Below, piece after piece: positions 1-7,396 of a stretch of DNA of 35,596 nt. The notes below the pieces were generated by a model. It was given only the letters and a program-made list of their open reading frames with translations, ran no database searches and was not told the DNA's origin. The stretch's first letter is position 1. Each line of letters starts with the position of its first letter. Source of the DNA: Prochloraceae cyanobacterium. Lineage in GTDB: Bacteria > Cyanobacteriota > Cyanobacteriia > Cyanobacteriales > JASJDA01. The DNA lies in contig JASJCW010000044.1 in the NCBI GenBank assembly GCA_030065265.1, positions 1 to 35,596 of the forward strand. Direction: 5' to 3'. The position numbers were made by a program, and so were the translations under genes.

Positions 1-554
1 GCTAGTAACAATCGATCGCGGTTGAAGGGAACTTTTGCTCCTTTTTTGACTCGAGAGCGAACATAACCAGAATTGAGCCGATCTAAACCTGTAATATTAA
101 TTTCTTGAACCGATCCTTCCAAGATTTGAATCTTAACAGCACCATTGCGAATTTCTTGGGGAGGAATAAACGCACCTGATGTAATATAACCCTCGTCTAT
201 ATATAATTGAGTAATTTGAGATGCAGACTCGAGTAACTCAGCAAAAGAAATCGGGCGATCGAGATAAGGTGCAACGATTTCTTGTAATTTAGTCGTACTG
301 AATGCTGTATTGCCAACAATATTAAATTTTCTGACAATTATATTATCGCCAAAAGGTCTTTTTTCTGGCTGAGGAACTGGATCTTTTGGCAATTCTAAAG
401 GTGGTAAATTGCGATCGGGTAAGGGTTGGGGATCTGGTGGTGGTTCTAGATCTATTTGTGCTCGAGTAGATTGAGGAAAAAGCAGCGCGGACGTACCCAG
501 TACGATCGCAAATAGTAAGACATAATAATTTCTTTTTAGTCTTTTCCGATTCAT
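1..554 (-). CDS. Two-partner secretion outer-membrane transporter (TpsB/ShlB/FhaC type), N-terminal part
   Basis: The frame starts with ATG at 554 and runs off the left edge, giving 184 residues. Residues 1-32 look like a signal peptide (basic start, hydrophobic LLFAIVLGTSALLF, then a cleavage-like TRAQ). A proline-rich linker (about 33-65) follows, then a POTRA domain (about 70-150) with FNIVGNTAF and the GYITSGAFIPPQ and ILEGSVQEI segments typical of POTRA_2 in the ShlB/FhaC/HecB family. These proteins form an outer-membrane beta-barrel that exports a large partner protein from the periplasm. The barrel part lies outside the window and no partner is visible here. The family call is from reading motifs; the exported substrate is unknown. 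Confidence 0.85.
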   Translation of the reverse strand, partial: MNRKRLKRNYYVLLFAIVLGTSALLFPQSTRAQIDLEPPPDPQPLPDRNLPPLELPKDPVPQPEKRPFGDNIIVRKFNIVGNTAFSTTKLQEIVAPYLDRPISFAELLESASQITQLYIDEGYITSGAFIPPQEIRNGAVKIQILEGSVQEINITGLDRLNSGYVRSRVKKGAKVPFNRDRLLL

Positions 555-1221
555 CGATTTAAAGCGAGTATTTAACGGGTTTACTTGCTGTTATTTGTAG
601 TAAGAAATACAGTACCACTTTTCTGGAGATCTTAAATTGAAATCGATTGATTTTTGGTTTGTTTTTAAGGGTTATTTAATCTCTCAGGCAACCAAATCTT
701 TTGTCTGCTTCGAGAATATTCTCTTGTCTTCGTTAAGAATTATAAAACTCAATCTATTAAGAAACTTTTTTAACTTATAATTTCTTGTTTTTTGCGATTT
801 TTATTTGGATTTAAAGCGATCGAACTAAAAGTTAAGACATTTAATCTTGGCAAAAAGCTTACAGATTAAGGATTATCCTTCTGCCCTCTGCCTTCCGATC
901 TAAATAGCTAAATCCTTTGAAACATCAAGAAATGGCAGTTTATTATTTATTTTCTTACAAAATATCAATCCCAATTGAATCGTAAAAAGTAACTCGATTG
1001 GCTTGGCTGCTAGCAAAATATTTTAAATTAACACAATAGCTAAATTTTATGTATTTTACTTGAGAAGTTATTATTTTTTTATTTAATGATTGCAAATGCG
1101 TAAAAAGCTACTTGCTTTTAGACAAAACAGGCGAGATTAAAAAGGTTAATCCTGTTAAACTAAATCTTGTTAAATAACAAACAGAAACTTTAAAAAGTTG
1201 CTTGGTTATTAGGGGGAAATC

Positions 1222-1311
1222 GTGCAACTCAAACTAATAATTAGAACGGCAATCTTAGGGTTAGGAATACTTGCAACACCAGCTCGATCGCAACGCAAGA
1301 AAAATTGTTGA
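1222..1311 (+). pseudogene. Remnant of a small exported protein
   Basis: A GTG start, preceded by the purine-rich AGGGGGAAA, opens a 29-residue frame with a good signal peptide (LIIRTAILGLGILATPARSQ) and then stops at TGA. Just past the signal peptide the +1 frame reads on as EKLLNRSPDWGKYLP, and a third frame about 60 bases later reads DMQLYREVLV before a stop. The simplest reading is a small secreted protein broken by frameshifts. A genuine 29-residue peptide is possible but less likely. Function unknown. Confidence 0.35.
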
Positions 1312-1439
1312 ATCGATCGCCGGACTGGGGTAAGTATTTGCCAAAATAATCACAATCGTTACTATTGCGATCGCGACATGCAACTGTATCGTGAAGTTTT
1401 AGTGTAGTTAATTGCCAGGTAATTTACAAAGCTTTTTTT

Positions 1440-1464
1440 GCCTATTGCCTATTGCCTATTGCCT
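1440..1464. repeat. Heptamer tandem repeat (GCCTATT)3
   Basis: Three and a half copies of GCCTATT. This is the short tandemly repeated (STRR-like) class common between cyanobacterial genes. Related copies sit at 11881 and 24957 in this window. Confidence 0.8.
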
Positions 1465-1482
1465 GCTTGCTCCGTCCTTATA

Positions 1483-1499
1483 GGCGAGGAGACCTCGCC
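1483..1499. repeat. Perfect GC-rich hairpin
   Basis: GGCGAGG, loop AGA, CCTCGCC: a 7-bp perfect stem directly after the heptamer repeat, followed by a GC-rich tail (ACGGGCGGTGCGC). It resembles a small REP-like intergenic palindrome. It lacks the T-run of an intrinsic terminator. Confidence 0.5.
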
Positions 1500-1609
1500 A
1501 CGGGCGGTGCGCTTCTGCAAACGAACATTATAATTAATAGAGCGAATAACTATATTCTGCGGACAATTCGCGCTAAGCTAAATTATAAAGTTTTCAGCTA
1601 TCAAGTTTT

Positions 1610-2056
1610 ATGCGATCGAACCCTTTAATTGTTGTTGTTGTTTGTTTTCTTTTGTCAGTTATCGGGTTGTGGATCAGTCCCGATGCTTTGGCACTAACTC
1701 AAATTAAACTCACAGATCTCGATTATCACGAATGTCCCGTAGAATTATCGAGAGGCAACGTGACTAGCGGAGAACTAACTCCAGCAAATTGTTTTATTAT
1801 TACAGGCAAAGCCAATAATACTTCCGGTAAAAATGTAGTCGATGCCGATGTATATGGCAGAATTTACGATGCTAACAATAATTCAGTTTATGAAAATCGC
1901 GGTAGAGTGGGTACGATTGAGGAAGTGCCTCCAGGTGTCAGTGATTTTGAAATTAGAATTAGCGTTGCTGCTAATCAACCGACACCCTTAAAATTGAAGC
2001 AATTTAAAGCCTCTGGCTTTGCGGGTAGAGTTCGTCCTTTTTATTATGACGATTAG
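1610..2056 (+). CDS. Secreted conserved hypothetical protein, FxLYD-like
   Basis: 148 residues. Residues 1-29 form a signal peptide (hydrophobic LIVVVVCFLLSVIGLWI, cleavage likely after ALA). The rest looks like one small beta-sandwich: an ITGKANNTSGKNV strand-turn-strand, then VYGRIYDANNNSVYE and VPPGVSDFEIRI. That pattern (loss or gain of structure around N-x-S, then a polar R-x-YD strand and a final FKASGF) is reminiscent of FxLYD or DUF3426-type extracytoplasmic domains. Catalytic residues are not evident. No strong ribosome-binding site precedes the ATG. Its stop overlaps by 4 bases the stop of the convergent YggT gene. Function unknown. Confidence 0.75.
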   Translation: MRSNPLIVVVVCFLLSVIGLWISPDALALTQIKLTDLDYHECPVELSRGNVTSGELTPANCFIITGKANNTSGKNVVDADVYGRIYDANNNSVYENRGRVGTIEEVPPGVSDFEIRISVAANQPTPLKLKQFKASGFAGRVRPFYYDD

Positions 2057-2313
2057 AAACCCGCTAATAAGTTGGCAACAAATTGTAAAAGGAAGATTGC
2101 CAAAATAGGAGAAATATCTATTCCCCCAAGACTGGGGATAAAAGAGCGGAAAATGTTTAAATAAGGGTCGGTAATTGGACTTAAGAAGGACATAATTTGA
2201 TTAGCCCATTCGGCAGTTTGAAACCATGAAAGTAAAATTCTTACAAATAGCAAAATCATGTAAATTTGTAAGAAATTAGCAAGACTTTCAGTGATTAAGG
2301 AAGCAGCATTCAT
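2053..2313 (-). CDS. YggT family membrane protein (YlmG/Ycf19-like)
   Basis: 86 residues with two hydrophobic segments (about 13-30 and 65-83) around a loop holding FLSPITDPYLNIFRSFIPSLGGIDISPI. The SPITDPYL...R..IP..G..D.SPI pattern is the signature of the YggT/YlmG/Ycf19 family. In plastids and cyanobacteria such proteins have been linked to thylakoid or nucleoid organisation, and in Gram-positive bacteria they sit near cell-division genes. It lies 62 bp downstream of crtD on the same strand, so co-transcription is plausible. Its stop overlaps that of the convergent gene at 1610. Confidence 0.9.
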   Translation of the reverse strand: MNAASLITESLANFLQIYMILLFVRILLSWFQTAEWANQIMSFLSPITDPYLNIFRSFIPSLGGIDISPILAIFLLQFVANLLAGF

Positions 2314-2375
2314 AAATTAAGTTTATTCCTCTCTAAATTAATTAGCTTGTTTACCGATTATGTTAACTCGAGGAA

Positions 2376-3878
2376 CTAATTAATTGAAGCGTTAGCCTCA
2401 ATTTGTTGGACTGCGGTTAGAGCGCAATAGCTAACTCCTGCAGTCCCTTCCCCGGGATGAACTGAATCTCCTACTAACCAAAGATTTTTAATCGGAGTCC
2501 GAGTAGCAAAACCAAAAGGGCCAAATGTAGCCACTCTTTGACCTATACCCCCTACTATACCCTTTTCTCGAGCTGTATAACGGGCAAAAGTTCGCGGGGT
2601 TGCTGTTTCTTGATGGATAATTGTTTCTGGAGTTAATTTAAAGTATCTTGCCAATAGTTCGATCGCTTCGTCGGTATATTTTTGTTTGAGTAGCTCGTAT
2701 TCGGCTTTAGTTCCTTTCCACCACATCCCGACATTGGTAAAGCTAGAAGCGATGATAGTTGCTTTTCCCTCTGGACTTCTCCCATCTCCTGGTTTGCTGA
2801 CGGATACGAATAAGGAGTTGTTTTCGCCGATTACCTCATCGTAATTGTAGAGGAATTGTAAGTGAGGCGGACATTCATCTGGAATAGCGGCGCGATCGAC
2901 TCCTAAATAAATTACAAATGCTCCCGATGCTTCTGGTAGTTTATCTACTCTCTTTCTATAATTAGGCAGAACGTCTCGATCGAGCAATTCGATTAAATTC
3001 TGTACCGTGACGTTAGCAATGATTTCATCGGCTGTTTCTTGCCAAACTTTGTCAGTTTTTCGATCGCGGATCGTTACTGAATTTAATTTACCAGATTCGG
3101 TATTAATTTTTTCTACTGTATGGCGCATCAAGAGTTTACCGCCATATTTTTCTAACCCTGCTACAAGGCGATCGCTCAAGACTTGCATGCTGCCTTGTAA
3201 ATGATACAGTCCTCGCGGTGCTTGGGATACGGCTAGAGCTGTTGCGGCAAATAATAATGCTGTTTCGTCTGCATTAACTTGGGAATATAGTTTTAATTGA
3301 ATGTCTAAAAAGGTTTTCAGTCGGCGATCGCCGTACAAGCCATACAAGCGCAGCGCATCACCAACTGTCATGAGGGTAAAAGGAAAGGTAATGAAAGTAT
3401 CTAATCTAATTGAAGATACTAATTGCCACAAGTCCCAAAGGTTGCGGGGTGGTAATACGGGATCTTTGGCTTGAAATTTCCAGGAAGCAACGTAGAGTTT
3501 ATTTAATAGTTGCCAAAATGGTTCGCTACCGGGAAATTGTTTTTGTCTCTCTGCGGCCCATTTTTGGGGATCTCGCCAGACGTTAATTGGTTCGCTTTCT
3601 CCTGGCAAAAACACCGCACAAGCTGGATCGCAGTTGGTAGCTGCAGGTACTTCTATTTCTAATTCATCGAAGATTCTTTTATGAATTCCACCTTCTTCTA
3701 AACCCGCGACTTGAGTCGCTCCAACATCAAAAGTGAAACCTTTTCTTTTAAAAGTAGAAGCGCATCCTCCCGGGACGATCGCTTGGTCAAATATTTTTAC
3801 TTCATATCCCCTGCGAGCGAGTAACGCTCCTGCTGTTAACCCTCCTATTCCCGCACCGATGACGATCGCTTTTTTCAT
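2376..3878 (-). CDS. crtD: Carotenoid C-3',4' desaturase, CrtD type
   Basis: 500 residues, the usual length for the CrtI/CrtD/CrtH flavoprotein family. The N-terminus has the Rossmann dinucleotide motif AIVIGAGIGGLTAGALLARRGY (read as GxGxxG..A..L...G), followed by FDQAIVPGGCASTFKRKGF and FDVGATQVAGLE. The C-terminus has the second FAD-contact segment NLWLVGDSVHPGEGTAGV. The GGCASTF and GATQVAGLEEGGIH stretches match the cyanobacterial CrtD subfamily as I know it better than carotene isomerase CrtH, which reads PGGSAG at that place. CrtD introduces the C-3',4' double bond in myxoxanthophyll synthesis. CrtH is the main alternative. Probably transcribed with yggT downstream. Confidence 0.82.
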   Translation of the reverse strand: MKKAIVIGAGIGGLTAGALLARRGYEVKIFDQAIVPGGCASTFKRKGFTFDVGATQVAGLEEGGIHKRIFDELEIEVPAATNCDPACAVFLPGESEPINVWRDPQKWAAERQKQFPGSEPFWQLLNKLYVASWKFQAKDPVLPPRNLWDLWQLVSSIRLDTFITFPFTLMTVGDALRLYGLYGDRRLKTFLDIQLKLYSQVNADETALLFAATALAVSQAPRGLYHLQGSMQVLSDRLVAGLEKYGGKLLMRHTVEKINTESGKLNSVTIRDRKTDKVWQETADEIIANVTVQNLIELLDRDVLPNYRKRVDKLPEASGAFVIYLGVDRAAIPDECPPHLQFLYNYDEVIGENNSLFVSVSKPGDGRSPEGKATIIASSFTNVGMWWKGTKAEYELLKQKYTDEAIELLARYFKLTPETIIHQETATPRTFARYTAREKGIVGGIGQRVATFGPFGFATRTPIKNLWLVGDSVHPGEGTAGVSYCALTAVQQIEANASIN

Positions 3879-3929
3879 ATTTTATATTTCTTAATATTTC
3901 TTTCTCCTTCTATGGTAATTGTTGCTTGT

Positions 3930-5054
3930 TTAATATAATTCGTACTTCATTAATTTACAGGGAATACTCCCGTTGTAAAAAGGTATTCTTTGAGAAGATT
4001 TTAAACCAATCGAACTAGCAAGTTGTTTGTTCCCGCTTAAAACAAAAGCAGTCCAACCTTTAAATCTTTCTTTGAGGACTTTTCCTAATAACCGATAGAA
4101 TTCACCCAAGTCGCGATCGCTCCCCAATCTCGCTCCATAGGGGGGGTTGCAAAATAAAACTCCCCGATCGGCCGGAGCTTCGATCCGAGCTAGATCCTTT
4201 TGCTGGAATTGGATCTGTTTTTCTAAACCACAAATAAAAGCATTGTCTCGAGCTTGTTTGATAACATCGCGATCGCGATCGCTCCCGGAAATACCAGCCA
4301 TCAAACTATCTTTGCGATCGCTTCTTGCTTGTTTGACTAGATTGTTCCAGAGAGTGCGATCGAAGTCCGGCCAAGTTTCAAAACCAAAGTTAGTCCGAAA
4401 CAACCCTGGAGCGATATTTAAAGCTTGCAATCCAGCTTCAATCGGGAGAGTTCCGCTACCGCAAAGAGGGTCGAAAAAAGGCAGATCTGGCTGCCAATCC
4501 GATAAACTAATTAAACCTGCAGCCAAAGACTCTTTTAAAGGTGCTGAACCAACGGCACGACGGTAACCGCGACGATGCAAGCTACTTCCAGAACTATCGA
4601 GACTGACAAGACAACGATCGCGATCGATATGTACGTTAACTAATACATCGGGGTTTTTCGGATCGATCGGCGATCGATCTCCTAATTCTTCACGCTGGCG
4701 ATCTACGATGGCATTTTTTACTTGTAAAGCGGTAAAGTGAGTGTGGTTGAGAGCTTTATTTTTACCAGTTGCATTAACAGCTAAACTGTAATCGGGACTC
4801 AAATAGAGTTGCCAATCTATCTTTTTGATACCCCGATAAAGATCGTCGGCATCTTGACAGGGAAATTCGTCTATTTTTAATAGGATTCTAAATGGCAATC
4901 TCGCGTGTAAATTTGTTTTATAAAGTAATTGGCGATCGCCACAGAAGTTAACCCCACAAAAGCCGTTACTTACCGATTTTCCGCCTAAATTCTCTATTTC
5001 TATCGCTGCGAGAGATTCCCAACCTCGAGCTACTGTAGCGAAATATTGATTCAC
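3930..5054 (-). CDS. THUMP-domain RNA (guanine-N2) methyltransferase, RlmL/RlmK-N (YpsC) type
   Basis: 374 residues. The N-terminal region (about 1-155) matches the ferredoxin-like plus THUMP RNA-binding part: YFATVARGWESLAAIEIENLGG at the start and FTALQVKNAIVDRQRE later. The C-terminal half is a class I SAM methyltransferase with motif I DPLCGSGTLPIEA (about 195-207) and the catalytic motif IV NPPYG (about 303-307). This order matches bacterial 23S rRNA m2G methyltransferases related to the N-terminal half of RlmL, and the stand-alone YpsC proteins. It modifies rRNA in the cytoplasm; the exact position is not deducible. Neighbouring genes are on the same strand but unrelated. Confidence 0.88.
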   Translation of the reverse strand: MNQYFATVARGWESLAAIEIENLGGKSVSNGFCGVNFCGDRQLLYKTNLHARLPFRILLKIDEFPCQDADDLYRGIKKIDWQLYLSPDYSLAVNATGKNKALNHTHFTALQVKNAIVDRQREELGDRSPIDPKNPDVLVNVHIDRDRCLVSLDSSGSSLHRRGYRRAVGSAPLKESLAAGLISLSDWQPDLPFFDPLCGSGTLPIEAGLQALNIAPGLFRTNFGFETWPDFDRTLWNNLVKQARSDRKDSLMAGISGSDRDRDVIKQARDNAFICGLEKQIQFQQKDLARIEAPADRGVLFCNPPYGARLGSDRDLGEFYRLLGKVLKERFKGWTAFVLSGNKQLASSIGLKSSQRIPFYNGSIPCKLMKYELY

Positions 5055-5179
5055 TTATAATCTTTTTCTTAAATAATAAATTTAAGATATTACTGTTCTT
5101 AAATTAGAATAAAAAACTAGTAAAAGGGATCGAAATTATTACTTATCCCGATTGCAGACCCTTTTCGACATCTATTTAA

Positions 5180-5488
5180 TTAAAAATCACTTTTAAAGTA
5201 ATCGTTTTTGCGATTGTTTCCGCCGCCACTAAAAGAACTTCTTTTTTCTCTGGGTCTAGCTTTATTTACTTTAAGAGTTCGTCCCATCCATTCGGCTCGA
5301 TCTAGATCTGCGATCGCCTTTTCCTCGTCTGCTTCGTTTTCCATCTCTACGAAGCCAAAACCTCTCATTTTGCCCGTTTCTCTATCGCGGGGGAGAGTGA
5401 TTTTTTTTACGGTTCCGTAATCTGCAAACACGCTCTCTAAATCTTCCTCTGTAACATCAAAGGATAGATTACCTATATATACCGACAT
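5180..5488 (-). CDS. RRM-type RNA-binding protein (cyanobacterial Rbp family)
   Basis: 102 residues with a single RRM at 1-80. RNP2 is VYIGNL near the start and RNP1 is RGFGFVEM at about 42-49, with the usual aromatic residues retained. A short basic C-terminal tail (PREKRSSFSGGGNNRKND) follows, with only a trace of the glycine-rich domain found in cold-induced Rbp proteins. Cyanobacterial Rbps bind RNA and several are cold-induced or help place mRNAs at membranes. The 240-bp upstream gap is compatible with a long 5' leader, but I cannot show regulation from sequence. Start ATG at 5488 is preceded by GGAGAGAA. Confidence 0.92.
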   Translation of the reverse strand: MSVYIGNLSFDVTEEDLESVFADYGTVKKITLPRDRETGKMRGFGFVEMENEADEEKAIADLDRAEWMGRTLKVNKARPREKRSSFSGGGNNRKNDYFKSDF

Positions 5489-5689
5489 TAATTTCTCTCC
5501 AAATGTAATTGTGTAGAGATCCCAAGTTTCGGAGAGATTTTCGTTAATACTTTCTCAGAAAAATCTGCCTATATTTACGACAAATCTAACCTGCCGATCC
5601 TCATTCTCCGTTCGTATGCTAACACTAATATCGGTTCCTGGAAAGCGTATAATCTGAATATTATGATTAATCTTATTAAAGGATACTAT

Positions 5690-5722
5690 TATTTTAAATA
5701 AACCCACTTTCATGATAGTGGG
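5690..5722 (-). terminator. Candidate intrinsic terminator of the VWA gene
   Basis: On the minus strand the stem CCCACT (5722-5717) pairs with AGTGGG (5708-5703), loop ATCATGAA, followed by TTTATTTAAAA. It lies 10 bp past the stop of the gene ending at 5732. The stem is short and the U-tract interrupted, so confidence is moderate. Confidence 0.5.
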
Positions 5723-5731
5723 CGAAAATAA

Positions 5732-6619
5732 TTATCTAGTTGCTTGAGAAATTGTTTTACCCAAAGCCATTAAAGTTCTTTTAAAGTCTTCAGCTCGCTC
5801 GCGGAAATCATTACCTTTGCCTAATTCAAAAGCTAGTCCTCTAGTCGCTTCCAAGAGCTTTAAATATACTTGAGATTCGGGATCTTGAGTCCGCATCACT
5901 AAATAAATTCGGTCTATTTTGCGATCGCGAATCGTTCTGATTACTTCTTCAATAGTTTGGGTATCTTTATCGGGGATATGGGGTGGTGCATCGGTTACTA
6001 AAACAATTGTTTTGTTTCCTGTGGTCGTAAATGGTTGCTGCAAAGCTAGCATAATTGCATCTAAACTGCTCTCGGGCCAGTCGCCACCCCCAATAGCTTT
6101 CAGTTTTGCAACTTCGCGACGAAAAGCTTTGGTATTGTTTGTAAATAATTCACCGTTAAAGGTTAAAACGCGCTGTTGTTCTCCACAGAGGCGATCGCGA
6201 AACTCAACTAGACCGACTCTAGCTCTGACACCTTCTGATTCGATACTATCGGTAAAATCAATGATACTGTCTTTAATCGCTTCAATTTCTCCGCCCATAC
6301 TTTCAGTACAGTCTAAGACAAACATGATATCAGCTTGACGTTTTGCTTTGAGTTTTTCCAATCTACGGCGAACTATTGCGATCGCCTTGGGGTCGCTCAC
6401 CTTTGTAGTCTTGTCAGAAGTGCTGGAATTTGCTGTTAATTCCTCTCGATCGAGTTGAGATTTGATTTTAGGGGGAATTACGGTTGGTTGTATTTCTGTC
6501 CGATCGAATTTAGATCGATTTGGTGAAGTTGGTCGATCGGTTGTTAAAGCGACTCCACATTCAACGCAAAATTTAGCAGCATCGGTGTTTGAAGCTCCGC
6601 AATTATGACAAATTTTCAT
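5732..6619 (-). CDS. Zinc-ribbon / von Willebrand factor A domain protein
   Basis: 295 residues. Residues 3-20 are a double-CxxC zinc ribbon (CHNCG...CVECG). A low-complexity polar linker (about 21-90) follows, then a VWA fold from about 95: MIDAS-like DCTESM (D-x-T-x-S form), a conserved VEFRDR strand, GGGDWPE and TDAPPH. The T and second D of the metal site are present, so a divalent cation could bind. Similar VWA modules occur in alpha-kinase-linked and ubiquitin-like or kinase-associated regulatory proteins. No signal peptide, so cytoplasmic. Molecular role unknown. Confidence 0.8.
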   Translation of the reverse strand: MKICHNCGASNTDAAKFCVECGVALTTDRPTSPNRSKFDRTEIQPTVIPPKIKSQLDREELTANSSTSDKTTKVSDPKAIAIVRRRLEKLKAKRQADIMFVLDCTESMGGEIEAIKDSIIDFTDSIESEGVRARVGLVEFRDRLCGEQQRVLTFNGELFTNNTKAFRREVAKLKAIGGGDWPESSLDAIMLALQQPFTTTGNKTIVLVTDAPPHIPDKDTQTIEEVIRTIRDRKIDRIYLVMRTQDPESQVYLKLLEATRGLAFELGKGNDFRERAEDFKRTLMALGKTISQATR

Positions 6620-6752
6620 TATTGTTTTCCTAAATTATCTCGATCGCTTTTAATTAAAGAGATTTTTTGAAATCATTCCCTCAATTTACTTCAAGCAATA
6701 CAAGAATAACTTTATTTTGTTCGATCGATTTAATTTCGTCGTTTAATCTTTC

Positions 6753-6778
6753 TTGACTTACTAACTTGACTTACTAAA
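6753..6778. repeat. 13-bp tandem duplication
   Basis: TTGACTTACTAAC followed directly by TTGACTTACTAAA, two copies with one difference at the last base. It sits upstream of a broken plus-strand frame and downstream (3' side on the minus strand) of the 74-residue gene. Confidence 0.7.
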
Positions 6779-6939
6779 GCGAGATTGAGGAGCGACGGCG
6801 AATTCAGGAGATTATCGAACAAGTTGCAATCTATTCTCTGTTTTTTTTCTTCACAACTGTTTGTCTGATTTGGAAAACCTCTGACTCAGTTAAACTAATG
6901 TTACTGAAAGATCGCTTCTACAAAAACTGTTCCAAATAA
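6778..6939 (+). pseudogene. Possible C-terminal remnant of a membrane protein
   Basis: An open frame of 53 codons with no start codon, opening right after a TAA. It reads a charged stretch (EIEERRRIQEIIEQ) followed by a hydrophobic segment (VAIYSLFFFFTTVCLIW), a natural-looking protein pattern, and stops inside the 3' end of the opposite-strand gene at 6901. It may be the tail of a lost gene or chance. Confidence 0.25.
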
Positions 6940-7125
6940 GATCCCGACTAAGATTTTTTTCAATAGAGGAGCGAACATTTTGGCAGCTATTTCTAGAAGC
7001 TCAAAGTTATTTCTTTTCTTAGTTTTAATTGCGGTGTAGACGTGCAAAGCACCACAGATAAAAAAGATTGCTGCTAGAGGATTTTGTTGAGATTGAGCTA
7101 AATGATTTTGAGTTTGAGCGTTCAT
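6901..7125 (-). CDS. Small hypothetical membrane protein
   Basis: 74 residues. A polar, glutamine-rich start is followed by hydrophobic segments at about 17-33 (PLAAIFFICGALHVYTAI) and 53-72 (FAPLLKKILVGILFGTVFV), with a basic loop TKKRNN between them. Two membrane helices are plausible. The start has no clear ribosome-binding site. I do not recognise the family. Confidence 0.45.
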   Translation of the reverse strand: MNAQTQNHLAQSQQNPLAAIFFICGALHVYTAIKTKKRNNFELLEIAAKMFAPLLKKILVGILFGTVFVEAIFQ

Positions 7126-7396
7126 ATTACTTGGGTGCTTTACTTATTTAAGTAATTACACGCAAATCTTAACAAAACTAAATGAAGAATGCAAGATCTA
7201 CACCGAAAAATTTCGACTGATTGCGGGTGCGATCGCTACAATGATAATTACCTCAACCGATTTAATCGTCAAATTAATAATTACAGATCGGTAAGAATCG
7301 AGATCCCCAGAAATGCAGAAATATTAATCGAATTATAAAATGATCGTTAGTATATATTGAGATTGACTTTAGAATCGAGATTTTAGGAATTGCTCC

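Larger units (their letters stand above)
555..1609. other. Long AT-rich intergenic region with gene debris
   Basis: About 1 kb without an intact gene between the divergent TpsB gene and the secreted protein at 1610. It holds many T-runs and poly-A stretches, a short broken signal-peptide ORF at 1222, a heptamer repeat at 1440 and a GC-rich hairpin at 1483, each listed separately. The TpsB promoter must lie near 555-700. I see no tRNA or other recognisable RNA in it. Confidence 0.6.

Noticed and set aside
1440..1464. Heptamer arrays as CRISPR or promoter spacers
   Set aside because: Units are 7 bp with no spacers; they match the known class of cyanobacterial short tandem repeats.
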